64,000 nucleotides of DNA from Caballeronia humi (GTDB lineage: Bacteria > Pseudomonadota > Gammaproteobacteria > Burkholderiales > Burkholderiaceae). Below are positions 43,981 through 52,015 of this stretch, piece by piece (the stretch's first letter is position 1; every line of letters begins with the position of its first letter). The position numbers and the translations under genes are program-made. The stretch lies in NCBI RefSeq assembly GCF_001544475.1, contig NZ_FCNW02000023.1, forward strand, positions 33,232 to 97,231. The letters run 5' to 3'. The notes below the pieces were generated by a model. That model made no database searches and had not been told where the DNA came from. It saw only the letters and a list, made by a program, of their open reading frames with translations.

Positions 43981-44907
43981 TCAGGCGGGCTGCACGATCT
44001 CGCTCACGTAAGTCGCCTTCAAACGCTTCTCCGCTTCGGCGAGGTCCTTCGGCGGTTTGGTCGGTTCGATGCCCACCAGCCGCGCGATGTTGTTCCCCAT
44101 GTAGTCTTCGAGACCGTCCTCGTCGAGGTCCATGCCTTGCGGCGCGGGACCGCACAGCATTTCCAGCTCGCGCAGCCACATACCCGGCTCGTTCGGCGGG
44201 GAATCGGTGCCGAACACGATCTTGTTGCGCGGCAATTCACGAGCGAACTCGACGATGCGCGACTGATAGCACCATCCCGATTCGCAATACACGTTCGGCG
44301 TATCCATCGCCATCCAGAACGCCTCGAACGAATAGTTGCCGCCGGTCTGAATCCCGAAATGACCGATGATGAAATTCACCATCGGGAATTCGCGGATGAT
44401 CGGATAGAACTGCGTCGGAATCGTGTAGGGCCCGTCGCCCGTGTGAATCAGCACCACGACGCCCAGCTCGGCGCATTTCTTCATCGCCGGACGCAGCCAG
44501 TCGAGCGCGCGATCCGGCCGGTAGCCGTGCATGTTCGCGTGCAGCTTGAGCATCTTGAAGCCGTATTCCTTCACATGGAATTCGAGTTCGGCGGCACCGT
44601 TCTCCGGACCCCAGCGCGGGTTGTACGTGAAGTTGCCGATGAATCGATCCGGATATTTCTGCGTGAGCTCGGCGATATACGACATGTAGTCGCGAATGCC
44701 TTCCCGGCCGCGACGGTTACCGTCGCGATAGCCGGTGTTGCCGGGCGGCGGCTGAATGAAGCCCATGTCGATGCGGCGCGGTTTGCCGTTGATGATGTAC
44801 GGTCCGTCCATCATCTTGAGCAGGCGTTCCCCGGTGAAGGGCTCGCCCGTGTGACGCCAGGCTTCGTCGACGAGATTGGTCGGGTGCAGATGGGTATCGA
44901 TGATCAT
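43981..44907 (-). CDS. ACMSD-like amidohydrolase (complete metal site)
   Basis: 308 residues of the amidohydrolase-2 / aminocarboxymuconate-semialdehyde-decarboxylase-like group. Metal ligands look complete: the N-terminal DTHLHP, LIHTGDGPY, IGHFGIQTGG and the late FGTDSPPNEPG Asp. Family members decarboxylate or hydrolyse ring acids and ring-cleavage products using zinc. AGGAG precedes the ATG at 44907, which overlaps the stop of the upstream paralogue by one base. The two paralogues are very similar along their whole length, so this pair arose by tandem duplication and may act together. Confidence 0.9.
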   Translation of the reverse strand: MIIDTHLHPTNLVDEAWRHTGEPFTGERLLKMMDGPYIINGKPRRIDMGFIQPPPGNTGYRDGNRRGREGIRDYMSYIAELTQKYPDRFIGNFTYNPRWGPENGAAELEFHVKEYGFKMLKLHANMHGYRPDRALDWLRPAMKKCAELGVVVLIHTGDGPYTIPTQFYPIIREFPMVNFIIGHFGIQTGGNYSFEAFWMAMDTPNVYCESGWCYQSRIVEFARELPRNKIVFGTDSPPNEPGMWLRELEMLCGPAPQGMDLDEDGLEDYMGNNIARLVGIEPTKPPKDLAEAEKRLKATYVSEIVQPA

Positions 44908-45863
44908 CAGCGGGCTCCTGCGTAATCGGCCTGGCGCGCGGATTTTTTCGCGGCGCCGGCGTGCTGTTTCAAATAGGCTTGCGCTTCTTCCACGCTTGCC
45001 GGCGGTGCGCTCGGCTCGATGCCGATCATGCGGGCGAGGTTGTTGCCGAGATAGTCTTCCAGCGTGTCCTCGTCGAGGTTCAGCCCTTGCGGCGGTTCGT
45101 AGCACAACACTTCGAGCAGGCGCAGCCACATGCCAGGTTCGTTCGGCGGCGTGTCGGAGCCGTAGAGAATCTTGTGCGTCGGCAGCACCTTCGCGAATTC
45201 GACGATCCGCGATTGCAGACACCAGCTCGATTCGCAATACACGTTCGGCGTATCGAGCGCCATCTGATACGGCTCGAAGCAATAGACGCCGCCCGTCTGC
45301 ACGCCGAAGTGCGCCATGATGAAATTCACCGACGGGAATTCGCGAATCAGCGGATACCACTCGCTGGGAATGCTGTACGGGCCATCGCCGGTATGCAGCT
45401 TGACGAGAAGCCCAAGGTCCGCGCATTTGCGCAAGGCCGGGCGCAGCCAGTCGAGCGCGCGGTCGGGGCGATACGCGTGCATGTTGGCCTGCAACTGGAC
45501 CATCCTGAAGCCGTGTTCCTTCGCATAGAACTCGATCGCATCGGCGCCGTTCTCCGGACCGCAGCGCGGGTTATAGACGAAGCAGCCGAGGAGACGCTCC
45601 GGATACTTCTGAACGCATTCCACGGTGTAGGCCATGTAGTCGTCGATCGACTCACGACCCGAGCGCTCGCCGTCGGTCCACGTATAGATGGTGTTGCCTT
45701 GCGGCGGTTGGATGAATGCCTTGTCGATACGGCGCGGCTTTCCGTTGATGATGTACGGGCCGTCCATCACTTCGATCAGGCGCTCGGCTGAGAAGGGCTC
45801 GCCGTCGTGACGCCACGCGAGGTCGACGAGGTTGGTCGGATAACAGCTTGTGTCGATGATCAT
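44907..45863 (-). CDS. ACMSD-like paralogue lacking the HxH metal motif
   Basis: 318 residues, first gene of the operon, paralogue of the gene at 43981. It keeps KLHTGDGPY, MAHFGVQTGG and YGSDTPPNEPG, but the N-terminal motif DTHLHP of its partner is DTSCYP here, so both histidines of the first metal-binding strand are gone. The DNA is clear over these codons. AAGGAG lies before the ATG. It may be a non-catalytic partner subunit, or use another metal arrangement. A C-terminal Ala/Lys-rich tail (AAKKSARQADYAGAR) is extra compared with the partner. The promoter must lie in 45864-46104, shared with the divergent LysR gene. Confidence 0.88.
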   Translation of the reverse strand: MIIDTSCYPTNLVDLAWRHDGEPFSAERLIEVMDGPYIINGKPRRIDKAFIQPPQGNTIYTWTDGERSGRESIDDYMAYTVECVQKYPERLLGCFVYNPRCGPENGADAIEFYAKEHGFRMVQLQANMHAYRPDRALDWLRPALRKCADLGLLVKLHTGDGPYSIPSEWYPLIREFPSVNFIMAHFGVQTGGVYCFEPYQMALDTPNVYCESSWCLQSRIVEFAKVLPTHKILYGSDTPPNEPGMWLRLLEVLCYEPPQGLNLDEDTLEDYLGNNLARMIGIEPSAPPASVEEAQAYLKQHAGAAKKSARQADYAGAR

Positions 45864-46104
45864 GGTCTCGATCTCCTTGAGGGGAACTGGCGTGTCCAGT
45901 TGCCGGATCGCGGGCAGGCACATCGATGGAACGGAGCCCTTGCGGACTTGCCCATGCGGCCCTTTGCAAGACGCGTGTCATTGCGTCTTCCCCTCGCCGG
46001 CATCGAGTGTCACACTGATGTGCACTGCTGCTTGCGATGAAGTCTCACAAGTTACGAGCGGTCTGTACAATATTTTTCAACCACGACCTTGATACGTTTT
46101 CGAT

Positions 46105-47007
46105 ATGGACCTGCGGCTATTGCGTTACTTCGCGGTGCTCGCGGACGAACTCCATTTCGGCCGCGCAGCGGCACGGCTGCACATTTCGCAGCCTCCGTTG
46201 AGCCAGCAGATTCGCATCCTCGAAGAGGAGATGGGAACGGCGTTGTTCCTGCGCTCGCAACACCGCGTCGAACTCACGGAGGCAGGGAAAACACTGAAGG
46301 AGCAGGCGCCGCTGATCTTCGCGCAGTTCGAGCGCGCGATCGATCTCACGCGTTGCGCGGGGCGTGGCGAAGTGGGAAGTCTGGAAATCGGCGTCATCAG
46401 CTCGGCGATGGTCGAGCCGTTTCCGCGCGCGCTCGGGGAGTTCGCGCGCAAGCATCCGCAGGTGCGCTGGACGCTGCATGAAATGACGCCCGCCGCGCAG
46501 CTTCAGGCATTGAAGGAACGGCGGCTGGATGTATGCTTCTTCCGCGTATCGCACGAAGATCCGGAGATTCGCAGCGAGGTGGTGATGCGTGAGTCGGCGC
46601 TGGTGGCATTGCCGCTTTCGCATTCGTTCGCTGGCCGCGAGGAGATCGCGTTGCGCGAACTTGAGACGGAGCGCTTCCTGTCGTTCGGCTTGCTGCAATC
46701 GCAGCTCGCGCGCTTCTTGCGTGACTGTTGCGTCGAAGCGGGATTCACGCCGCGCATCGAGCAGGAGGTCGTCGAGCTGCATACGCTGCTGTGCCTCGTG
46801 CGCGAGGGGCTCGGTATCGCGCTGTTGCCTTCGTCGGCGCAGCAACTGTCGAGCGGCGGAGTGGCATTCGTACCTTTGAGCGCGCCACGTCCCGAGGTGT
46901 CGCTTCACGCGCGGTATCGGGCGGAAGCGCCGTCTCCGGTGCTTTCGCTTTTCCTCGATACGGTGCGGGCTGCCGCTACTTCAGCTACTCCAGCGGCTCA
47001 ACGTTGA
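46105..47007 (+). CDS. LysR-family regulator, divergent from the catabolic operon
   Basis: 300 residues. The N-terminal helix-turn-helix reads LLRYFAVLADELHFGRAAAR then LHISQPPLSQQIRILEEEMG, and the effector domain starts GSLEIGVISSAMVEPFP. This variant (BenM/CatR-like spacing, EELHFGRAA) often controls aromatic catabolism. The gene faces the eight-gene operon across 241 bp, the normal arrangement for LysR control, with the inducer being the substrate or an intermediate. Its 3' end overlaps the convergent second LysR gene by 23 bases. Confidence 0.92.
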   Translation: MDLRLLRYFAVLADELHFGRAAARLHISQPPLSQQIRILEEEMGTALFLRSQHRVELTEAGKTLKEQAPLIFAQFERAIDLTRCAGRGEVGSLEIGVISSAMVEPFPRALGEFARKHPQVRWTLHEMTPAAQLQALKERRLDVCFFRVSHEDPEIRSEVVMRESALVALPLSHSFAGREEIALRELETERFLSFGLLQSQLARFLRDCCVEAGFTPRIEQEVVELHTLLCLVREGLGIALLPSSAQQLSSGGVAFVPLSAPRPEVSLHARYRAEAPSPVLSLFLDTVRAAATSATPAAQR

Positions 47008-47890
47008 CCGTCTGCCGCACCAGTTCGCGCATCGCTTCGACGAGCGGCGCCACGCGCGTCGCTTTTTCACGCGGCCACACCGCGTAAAGGTTGTAGTGCG
47101 TCGGGATTTCCACTTGCGTGAGCTCGATCAGCTTGCCGCTGCGGATGGCATCGGCGGCAAGAAGGCCACGTGCGAGACCCACGCCTACGCCCGCGCTCGC
47201 GGCCGCGATCAACCCGGCGGCGTTGTCGAATACGGCGACGGCGTCCGGTTCGACTGCAGGCAGGCCTGCCGCGGCGAGCCACGGAATCCACGAACGCTTC
47301 GTGTAGCCGAGCAACGGCAAGCTCAGCATCTCCTCCGCAGTGAGCAGCGCGTTCAGCCCGCGCGTTCGCAGAAGATCGGGCGAGCCCACGGGAGTCAGAC
47401 GATCGCCGCAGATCAGCGCGTTGTCGAAGCCGTCCCATTCGCCGTACCCATACCTCAACGCAAGATCGGCGCGCTCGAACGCGCCGCGGTCGTGACGCGG
47501 TGCGGACAACATGGTCAACGCCGTGCCGTTCAACGCGCCGAGCAGCGCAGGCAAACGCGCGACGAGCCAGCTTTGCGCAAGCTCCGGATCGACGTCGAGC
47601 GTGATCGATTGCCTGACCGCGCGCTCCTTGACCGACGACAACGCACGATCGATCTGCTCGAAGCCATCGCCTAGCTGGTTCGCAAAGAGAGCGCCCGCGT
47701 CGGTCAGGACAACGCGTGCTCCTTCGCGCACGAACAGCGGTTGTCCGACGAATTCTTCGAGCGTGCGAATCTGCTGACTGATCGCACTATGCGTGAGCGA
47801 CAACTGACGCGCGGCGCTCGAAAAGCTGCCGGCGCGCGCTGCCTGCAGAAAAGCCTGCATCGACTGGATCGAAGGGTAGCGCTTTAGCAT
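46985..47890 (-). CDS. LysR-family regulator (GcvA-like), divergent from the molybdoenzyme genes
   Basis: 301 residues. PSIQSMQAFLQAARAGSFSS and LSLTHSAISQQIRTLEEFVG form the helix-turn-helix, and the effector domain shows the GcvA-like ADLALRYGYGEWDG and LLGYTKRSWIPWLAAAGLP patterns. It diverges from the iron-sulfur/molybdopterin gene pair with 142 bp between start codons, so it likely controls them. Two LysR genes placed tail to tail mark the join between the decarboxylase operon and the hydroxylase operon. Confidence 0.92.
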   Translation of the reverse strand: MLKRYPSIQSMQAFLQAARAGSFSSAARQLSLTHSAISQQIRTLEEFVGQPLFVREGARVVLTDAGALFANQLGDGFEQIDRALSSVKERAVRQSITLDVDPELAQSWLVARLPALLGALNGTALTMLSAPRHDRGAFERADLALRYGYGEWDGFDNALICGDRLTPVGSPDLLRTRGLNALLTAEEMLSLPLLGYTKRSWIPWLAAAGLPAVEPDAVAVFDNAAGLIAAASAGVGVGLARGLLAADAIRSGKLIELTQVEIPTHYNLYAVWPREKATRVAPLVEAMRELVRQTVNVEPLE

Positions 47891-48032
47891 GGGTGTTAGG
47901 CGGGCTTACGGAGATTAAAAGAAATCGTCGCTGGCGCTGTGCGCGCGTGCTTTCAATAATGATCGCAGGCACGCGCTCTCGCTGAGGCGACTTATCGAGG
48001 CGCGTTGCATAACCACAATCAGGAGACGACGC

Positions 48033-48521
48033 ATGATCGAAATTCATGTCAACGGCACGCGGCACTCGCTCGACAATGTACCGGAAGACATGCCGCTCTT
48101 GTGGGTGCTACGTGACCGGCTCGGATTGACCGGCACGAAATTCGGCTGTGGCGGCGGCTTTTGCGGCGCATGCACGGTGCATCTGGAAGGAGAAGCGGTG
48201 CGTTCCTGTTTGCTGCCGATCGCCGCGGTGACAGGCCGGCACATCACCACGATCGAAGGCTTGTCGAAGGATGGCGATCATCCGTTGCAACGTGCGTGGG
48301 TTGCCGAGGACGTTCCGCAGTGCGGCTATTGCCAATCGGGGCAACTGATGCAGGCTGCGGCGTTTCTCAAGGGCAAGCCGGCCGTCAACGACGAAACGAT
48401 TACGGCGGCGATGTCCGGCAACATCTGTCGGTGCGGCACCTACGCGCGGATTCGCAAGGCCATCAAGCGTGCGGCATCGGGTGATGCGGCGCTGGCTGTT
48501 GCGGCCGCAAGGGAGGCGTAA
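48033..48521 (+). CDS. [2Fe-2S] subunit of a molybdenum hydroxylase (isoquinoline 1-oxidoreductase alpha type)
   Basis: 162 residues. The plant-type ferredoxin cluster motif is FGCGGGFCGACTVHLEG with a fourth Cys in RSCLLP; the second cluster motif is CGYCQSGQLMQAAAFL with GNICRCGTYARIRKAI. Two clusters relay electrons from the molybdenum site of the large subunit one base downstream. Length and motif order fit the IorA/AldA-like small subunit without a FAD subunit. An AGGAG site lies near the start. Confidence 0.93.
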   Translation: MIEIHVNGTRHSLDNVPEDMPLLWVLRDRLGLTGTKFGCGGGFCGACTVHLEGEAVRSCLLPIAAVTGRHITTIEGLSKDGDHPLQRAWVAEDVPQCGYCQSGQLMQAAAFLKGKPAVNDETITAAMSGNICRCGTYARIRKAIKRAASGDAALAVAAAREA

Positions 48522-50744
48522 ATGCGCAATCACACGACCGCCCACGGTGCAGCACGGCGGCGCTTCATGAAACAGGGTTCATCGTTGCTGGTTGCCGGTC
48601 TCGCGATCGGGTTCGAACTGCCCGAGGCCTGTGCCAAATCGGCCGCACATGCGGACGGCTTCGCGCCGAATGCCTGGGTGCGCGTACTGCCCGACGACAC
48701 GATCAAGCTGGTGGTCCACAAGCATGATTCGGGAACCGGCACGCATACGGCACTGGCCGCGATGGTCGCGGAAGAACTGGATATCGATCCGTTTCGCGTG
48801 GAGGTGATCACGCCTGAAAATCCGTTCTACGCCGACTATATTCATCCGCTGTGGAAAGTGTTTTCGACGGGCGGCAGCACGAGCGTATCGCTCGAATACG
48901 ATCGATTGAGACGGGCGGGCGCCACCGCGCGCGCGATGCTGATCTCGGCGGCCGCCACGCAGTGGAACGTGGCGCCGTCCACCTGTTCGACCGACAACGG
49001 CTTCGTCGTCGGCCAGGCGAATGGCGAGCGCGCCAGCTATGGATCGCTCACGCAGCGCGCGGCGCGGCTGCCTGCGCCGAAGGACGTCGCGTTGAAAGAC
49101 CCGTCGCAGTTCAAGTACATCGGCAAGCTGCACAAGAAGCGCGGCGCCGCGCAGAAAACGACGGGCGCGTTTCGCTACAGCATCGACGTGTCGCTGCCGG
49201 CGATGCTGGTCGCGGTCGTCACGCGCGCGCCGGTGATCGACGCGCGCGTGCGCAGCGTCGATGCCAAGGAGGCGCTCGCCGTGCCGGGCGTCCGGTATGT
49301 GCTGCAGATACCCGGACGGCCCGACATACTCGGCGGGAACCAGGCGGGCGTTGCCGTGCTGGCCGACGACTATTGGTCGGCGCACAAGGGGCAGGCCGCG
49401 TTGAGGGTCGAATGGGAAGACAGTCCGTTCGAAACATTCGACAGCCGCACGCTTGCCGCGCGTCAGGCCGCCTGGCTCGACGATCCCGCTGCGCGGGTGG
49501 TGCCGACTGTGCAGAACGGCGATGTAGGCGCGGCTTGGAAGCGGGGCGCACGCACGATCGAGGCGTCGTACACGATGCCGTACAAGGCGCAGAATCCGCT
49601 GGAACCGATCAACGTGACAGCGTGGGCGCAGGGCGGCGGTATTGAGTACTGGGGCGGCTTGCAAGTCCCATCGACGGCGCAGGAGGCGGCAAGCGTCATC
49701 GGCAATATTCCGGCCGACAGGGTCGTCTTGCATGAGCTGGTGTCCGGCGGCAGCTTCGGCGCGCGTGAATCGAAGTATTGGCTCTTCGAAGTGACGTGGC
49801 TCGCAGTGCAGACCGGCAAGCCCGTCAAGCTGATGAACAGCCGCGAGGACGAGATGCGCGCGCTCTTCCATCATTCGGCAAGCTACCACCACGCGAAAGC
49901 CGCACTCGACGCGCGCGGCAATCTGATCGCGCTGCGACTTCGAGCGGTGATGCCGGCGTCGCCGGAACAGTGGGAGCCCGGTTATTTCGACCGTCCGGAC
50001 CGGATGGATTACAGCACTACCGAAGCGATCAGCAAATACGAGTTTGCCTACGGTGCACCCAATGTCGACCTCGGCTGGGTGCGGCACGAGACAGGCGTGC
50101 CGACCGGCTGGTATCGAGCGGTAAGCTATATCCCGAACGTGTTCGCGGTCGAGTCGTTCATGGATGAAGCCGCGCACGCGGGACATCGCGACCCGGTCGA
50201 TTTCCGCCTCGCGCACCTGCAAGATCCGCGTCACGCGGCCGTCTTGCGCGAGGCCGCCACGCGGGGAGGCTGGGGCAAGCCGTTGCCATCAGGAACCGCG
50301 CTTGGCGTCGCGACCAATCGCGCTTACGGCAGCTACGTCGCCGTGATCGCCCGGGTGGCGCGGCAGGGTAACAGCATCGTGATTCAGAAACTGACGTGCG
50401 TGGCCGATTGCGGCCTGGCGGTCTCGCCGGGCGGGGTCGAAGAGCAGTTGTATGGTGGATTGATGTGGGGACTCGGACACGCCACGGCCGATCGTATCGA
50501 TATCGAACACGGCCGGGTCCGGCAGAAGAATTTCGACACGTATCGCGTGATGCGCATGAGTGACATGCCTGACATCGAGATACATATCGTCCAGGGCGAT
50601 CCGTCCAAGCCGGGCGGGGTCGGCGAACTGTCGAGCCCTTCCGTTGCGCCCGCGATCGCGAATGCGGTGTTCAATCTGACCGGAAAGCGCGTGCGAGACA
50701 CGCCGTTCGATTTGCAGAACGTCGTGCACGCCAATGCGTCGTGA
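48522..50744 (+). CDS. Molybdopterin subunit of a molybdenum hydroxylase (isoquinoline 1-oxidoreductase beta type)
   Basis: 740 residues; begins directly after the small-subunit stop. The N-terminus ARRRFMKQGSSLLVAGLAIG is a twin-arginine signal, so the enzyme is exported folded. Cofactor-binding patterns include HDSGTGTHTALAAMVAEELD (an early MPT contact), VSGGSFGARESKYW, TGWYRAVSYIPNVFA and the late GGVGELSSPSVAPAIANAVF with the base-Glu motif GVGE. IorB-type enzymes hydroxylate N-heteroaromatics next to nitrogen, or oxidise aldehydes. Beside the decarboxylase locus it could do the first ring hydroxylation. No FAD subunit, cytochrome or XdhC-type chaperone gene is seen in the window. Confidence 0.92.
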   Translation: MRNHTTAHGAARRRFMKQGSSLLVAGLAIGFELPEACAKSAAHADGFAPNAWVRVLPDDTIKLVVHKHDSGTGTHTALAAMVAEELDIDPFRVEVITPENPFYADYIHPLWKVFSTGGSTSVSLEYDRLRRAGATARAMLISAAATQWNVAPSTCSTDNGFVVGQANGERASYGSLTQRAARLPAPKDVALKDPSQFKYIGKLHKKRGAAQKTTGAFRYSIDVSLPAMLVAVVTRAPVIDARVRSVDAKEALAVPGVRYVLQIPGRPDILGGNQAGVAVLADDYWSAHKGQAALRVEWEDSPFETFDSRTLAARQAAWLDDPAARVVPTVQNGDVGAAWKRGARTIEASYTMPYKAQNPLEPINVTAWAQGGGIEYWGGLQVPSTAQEAASVIGNIPADRVVLHELVSGGSFGARESKYWLFEVTWLAVQTGKPVKLMNSREDEMRALFHHSASYHHAKAALDARGNLIALRLRAVMPASPEQWEPGYFDRPDRMDYSTTEAISKYEFAYGAPNVDLGWVRHETGVPTGWYRAVSYIPNVFAVESFMDEAAHAGHRDPVDFRLAHLQDPRHAAVLREAATRGGWGKPLPSGTALGVATNRAYGSYVAVIARVARQGNSIVIQKLTCVADCGLAVSPGGVEEQLYGGLMWGLGHATADRIDIEHGRVRQKNFDTYRVMRMSDMPDIEIHIVQGDPSKPGGVGELSSPSVAPAIANAVFNLTGKRVRDTPFDLQNVVHANAS

Positions 50745-50940
50745 CGAATGGACGGCAGGAAAGCCGGCATGTTCGCATGTCGATCCATCAAGCAACCAAC
50801 GATGGGGCGGCCCTGCGGGGAGTGTGGCTATCGGAACCGAGCAACTCTTGCGCTATCGCTCCTCGGCGTCAGGGAACGGATCGGCCGGCCACGGCGCCCC
50901 GCTAGTGCGCCAGCCCATTGGTTGCGTTGGCCTAGCGTCG

Positions 50941-51243
50941 TCACTCACCCTTGCGTGCCCCGAAGAGCAGCTGCGTCCAGAACGGTTTGAACCACTGCGC
51001 CCATAGGGGCTCGGCCTTATGCGAAATGACTGGTTCGCCGCTCGGCGGCTTGCGCGCGACAAGTTGCTCAAGCGTGGCTTTCGCTATCCGGCGCCCCTCC
51101 GTCGAACTCATATGGGCCGGCATCAGTGGATTTAGTGCGCTCGGATCGGCGAGCAACGTACGTAACGCCTGCTCGTCCATTGATTCGAGCCGCAGTTCGT
51201 ACTCGATTTGCAGCGTGCTTTGCAATTCGGCCAAAGTCAGCAT
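50941..51243 (-). CDS. Hypothetical small protein
   Basis: 100 residues starting MLTLAELQSTLQIEYELRLE, with GGAGG eight bases before the ATG. The rest is helical and charged (MSSTEGRRIAKATLEQLVAR) and ends WFKPFWTQLLFGARKGE with aromatic and basic residues that could touch membrane. I know no family. Ribosome site and composition make it a likely real gene. It points leftward toward the molybdoenzyme operon, ending 196 bp from it. Confidence 0.55.
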   Translation of the reverse strand: MLTLAELQSTLQIEYELRLESMDEQALRTLLADPSALNPLMPAHMSSTEGRRIAKATLEQLVARKPPSGEPVISHKAEPLWAQWFKPFWTQLLFGARKGE

Positions 51244-51572
51244 GTCGTCCGCCTCCGGGGTTCAGCAACGGTTCGTCGCTTCTTCGGGCACACTGCCTAA
51301 CGCGGCTCGCCATCGACGAGCGGCAGTGGCCGCAGCCGTCTCCACCATGCTGCCGCCATCCGAGCGCTTTACGTGGTGCGCTACGTTCTGTGATGGGTAG
51401 TATGGCGTATTTGTGCAAAGCAGCAAATACAATTTTCATGCCAATTTGGAATGGCAGTTACAGGAGAAAATGCTCGACAGTACTTCGATGGATGGTCATT
51501 GCGTCGGGCTCCCGGTCAAGCCGACGCTGCATGGCTTCCAATGTTTTTGTACGACGGTATCTCGCTGGCGCA

Positions 51573-51592
51573 TATTGGACCATGGTCCAATA
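51573..51592. promoter_or_regulatory. Perfect 20-bp palindrome, candidate operator
   Basis: TATTGGACCA followed by TGGTCCAATA reads the same on both strands with no spacer. It lies in the otherwise empty 51244-51655 stretch, about 80 bp before the asdA remnant and 424 bp before the glutamate decarboxylase. A perfect 20-base palindrome is unlikely by chance and suggests a dimeric regulator site. It could have controlled the asdA-gad transcript; the regulator is unknown. The rest of this 412-bp gap shows no gene. Confidence 0.45.
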
Positions 51593-51655
51593 CCGGCGTG
51601 CCGGCTGATTGCCTAGTCTGCCAGTGACACATAATCGGCATCGCCTTCGACAGCG

Positions 51656-51974
51656 ATGTCAAAGGTCGATTACTACACGATCCTCGATCTCGAATTCCTC
51701 GGCGCGCGCGTATGGACGCGATTTCGTTGCCTGGACCATCAACAACACGGGCCCGTCGGAGTCGCCGTGCAAGCTCGCGAAGAACGCGCGCGTCGTGTTG
51801 ATGCCGGGACGCGGCTTCGGCACGCAGCGTCCGTCGGGACGCGTATCGCTCGCGAATCTCAACGAGAGCGACTGCGTGCAGATCGGCCGGGCGATCCGGG
51901 AACTGCTCGGGGAACATGTCGAGCGATATAACGCCGAGTCCGGCAACAACGTCGACAAAAACAAGGCGCTCTAG
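51656..51974 (+). pseudogene. asdA: Frameshifted 3' remnant of asdA (aspartate aminotransferase/4-decarboxylase)
   Basis: From 51656 one frame reads SKVDYYTILDLEFLGAR; near 51705-51712 the sense moves to the next frame as ARAYGRDFVAWTINN, then NARVVLMPGRGFGTQRPSGR and VSLANLNESDCVQIGRAIRE, with a stop at 51972. This is the C-terminal end of bifunctional PLP aspartate aminotransferase/aspartate 4-decarboxylases (VSLANLNE is the tell-tale). The first about 400 residues are absent and a one-base shift is present, so it is dead. It lies 41 bp before glutamate decarboxylase, and such genes are sometimes neighbours in acid-resistance loci. Confidence 0.6.
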
Positions 51975-52015
51975 CCAACTTGCGTTATCCCATCCGCATG
52001 CTCAGGAGAAAGACA

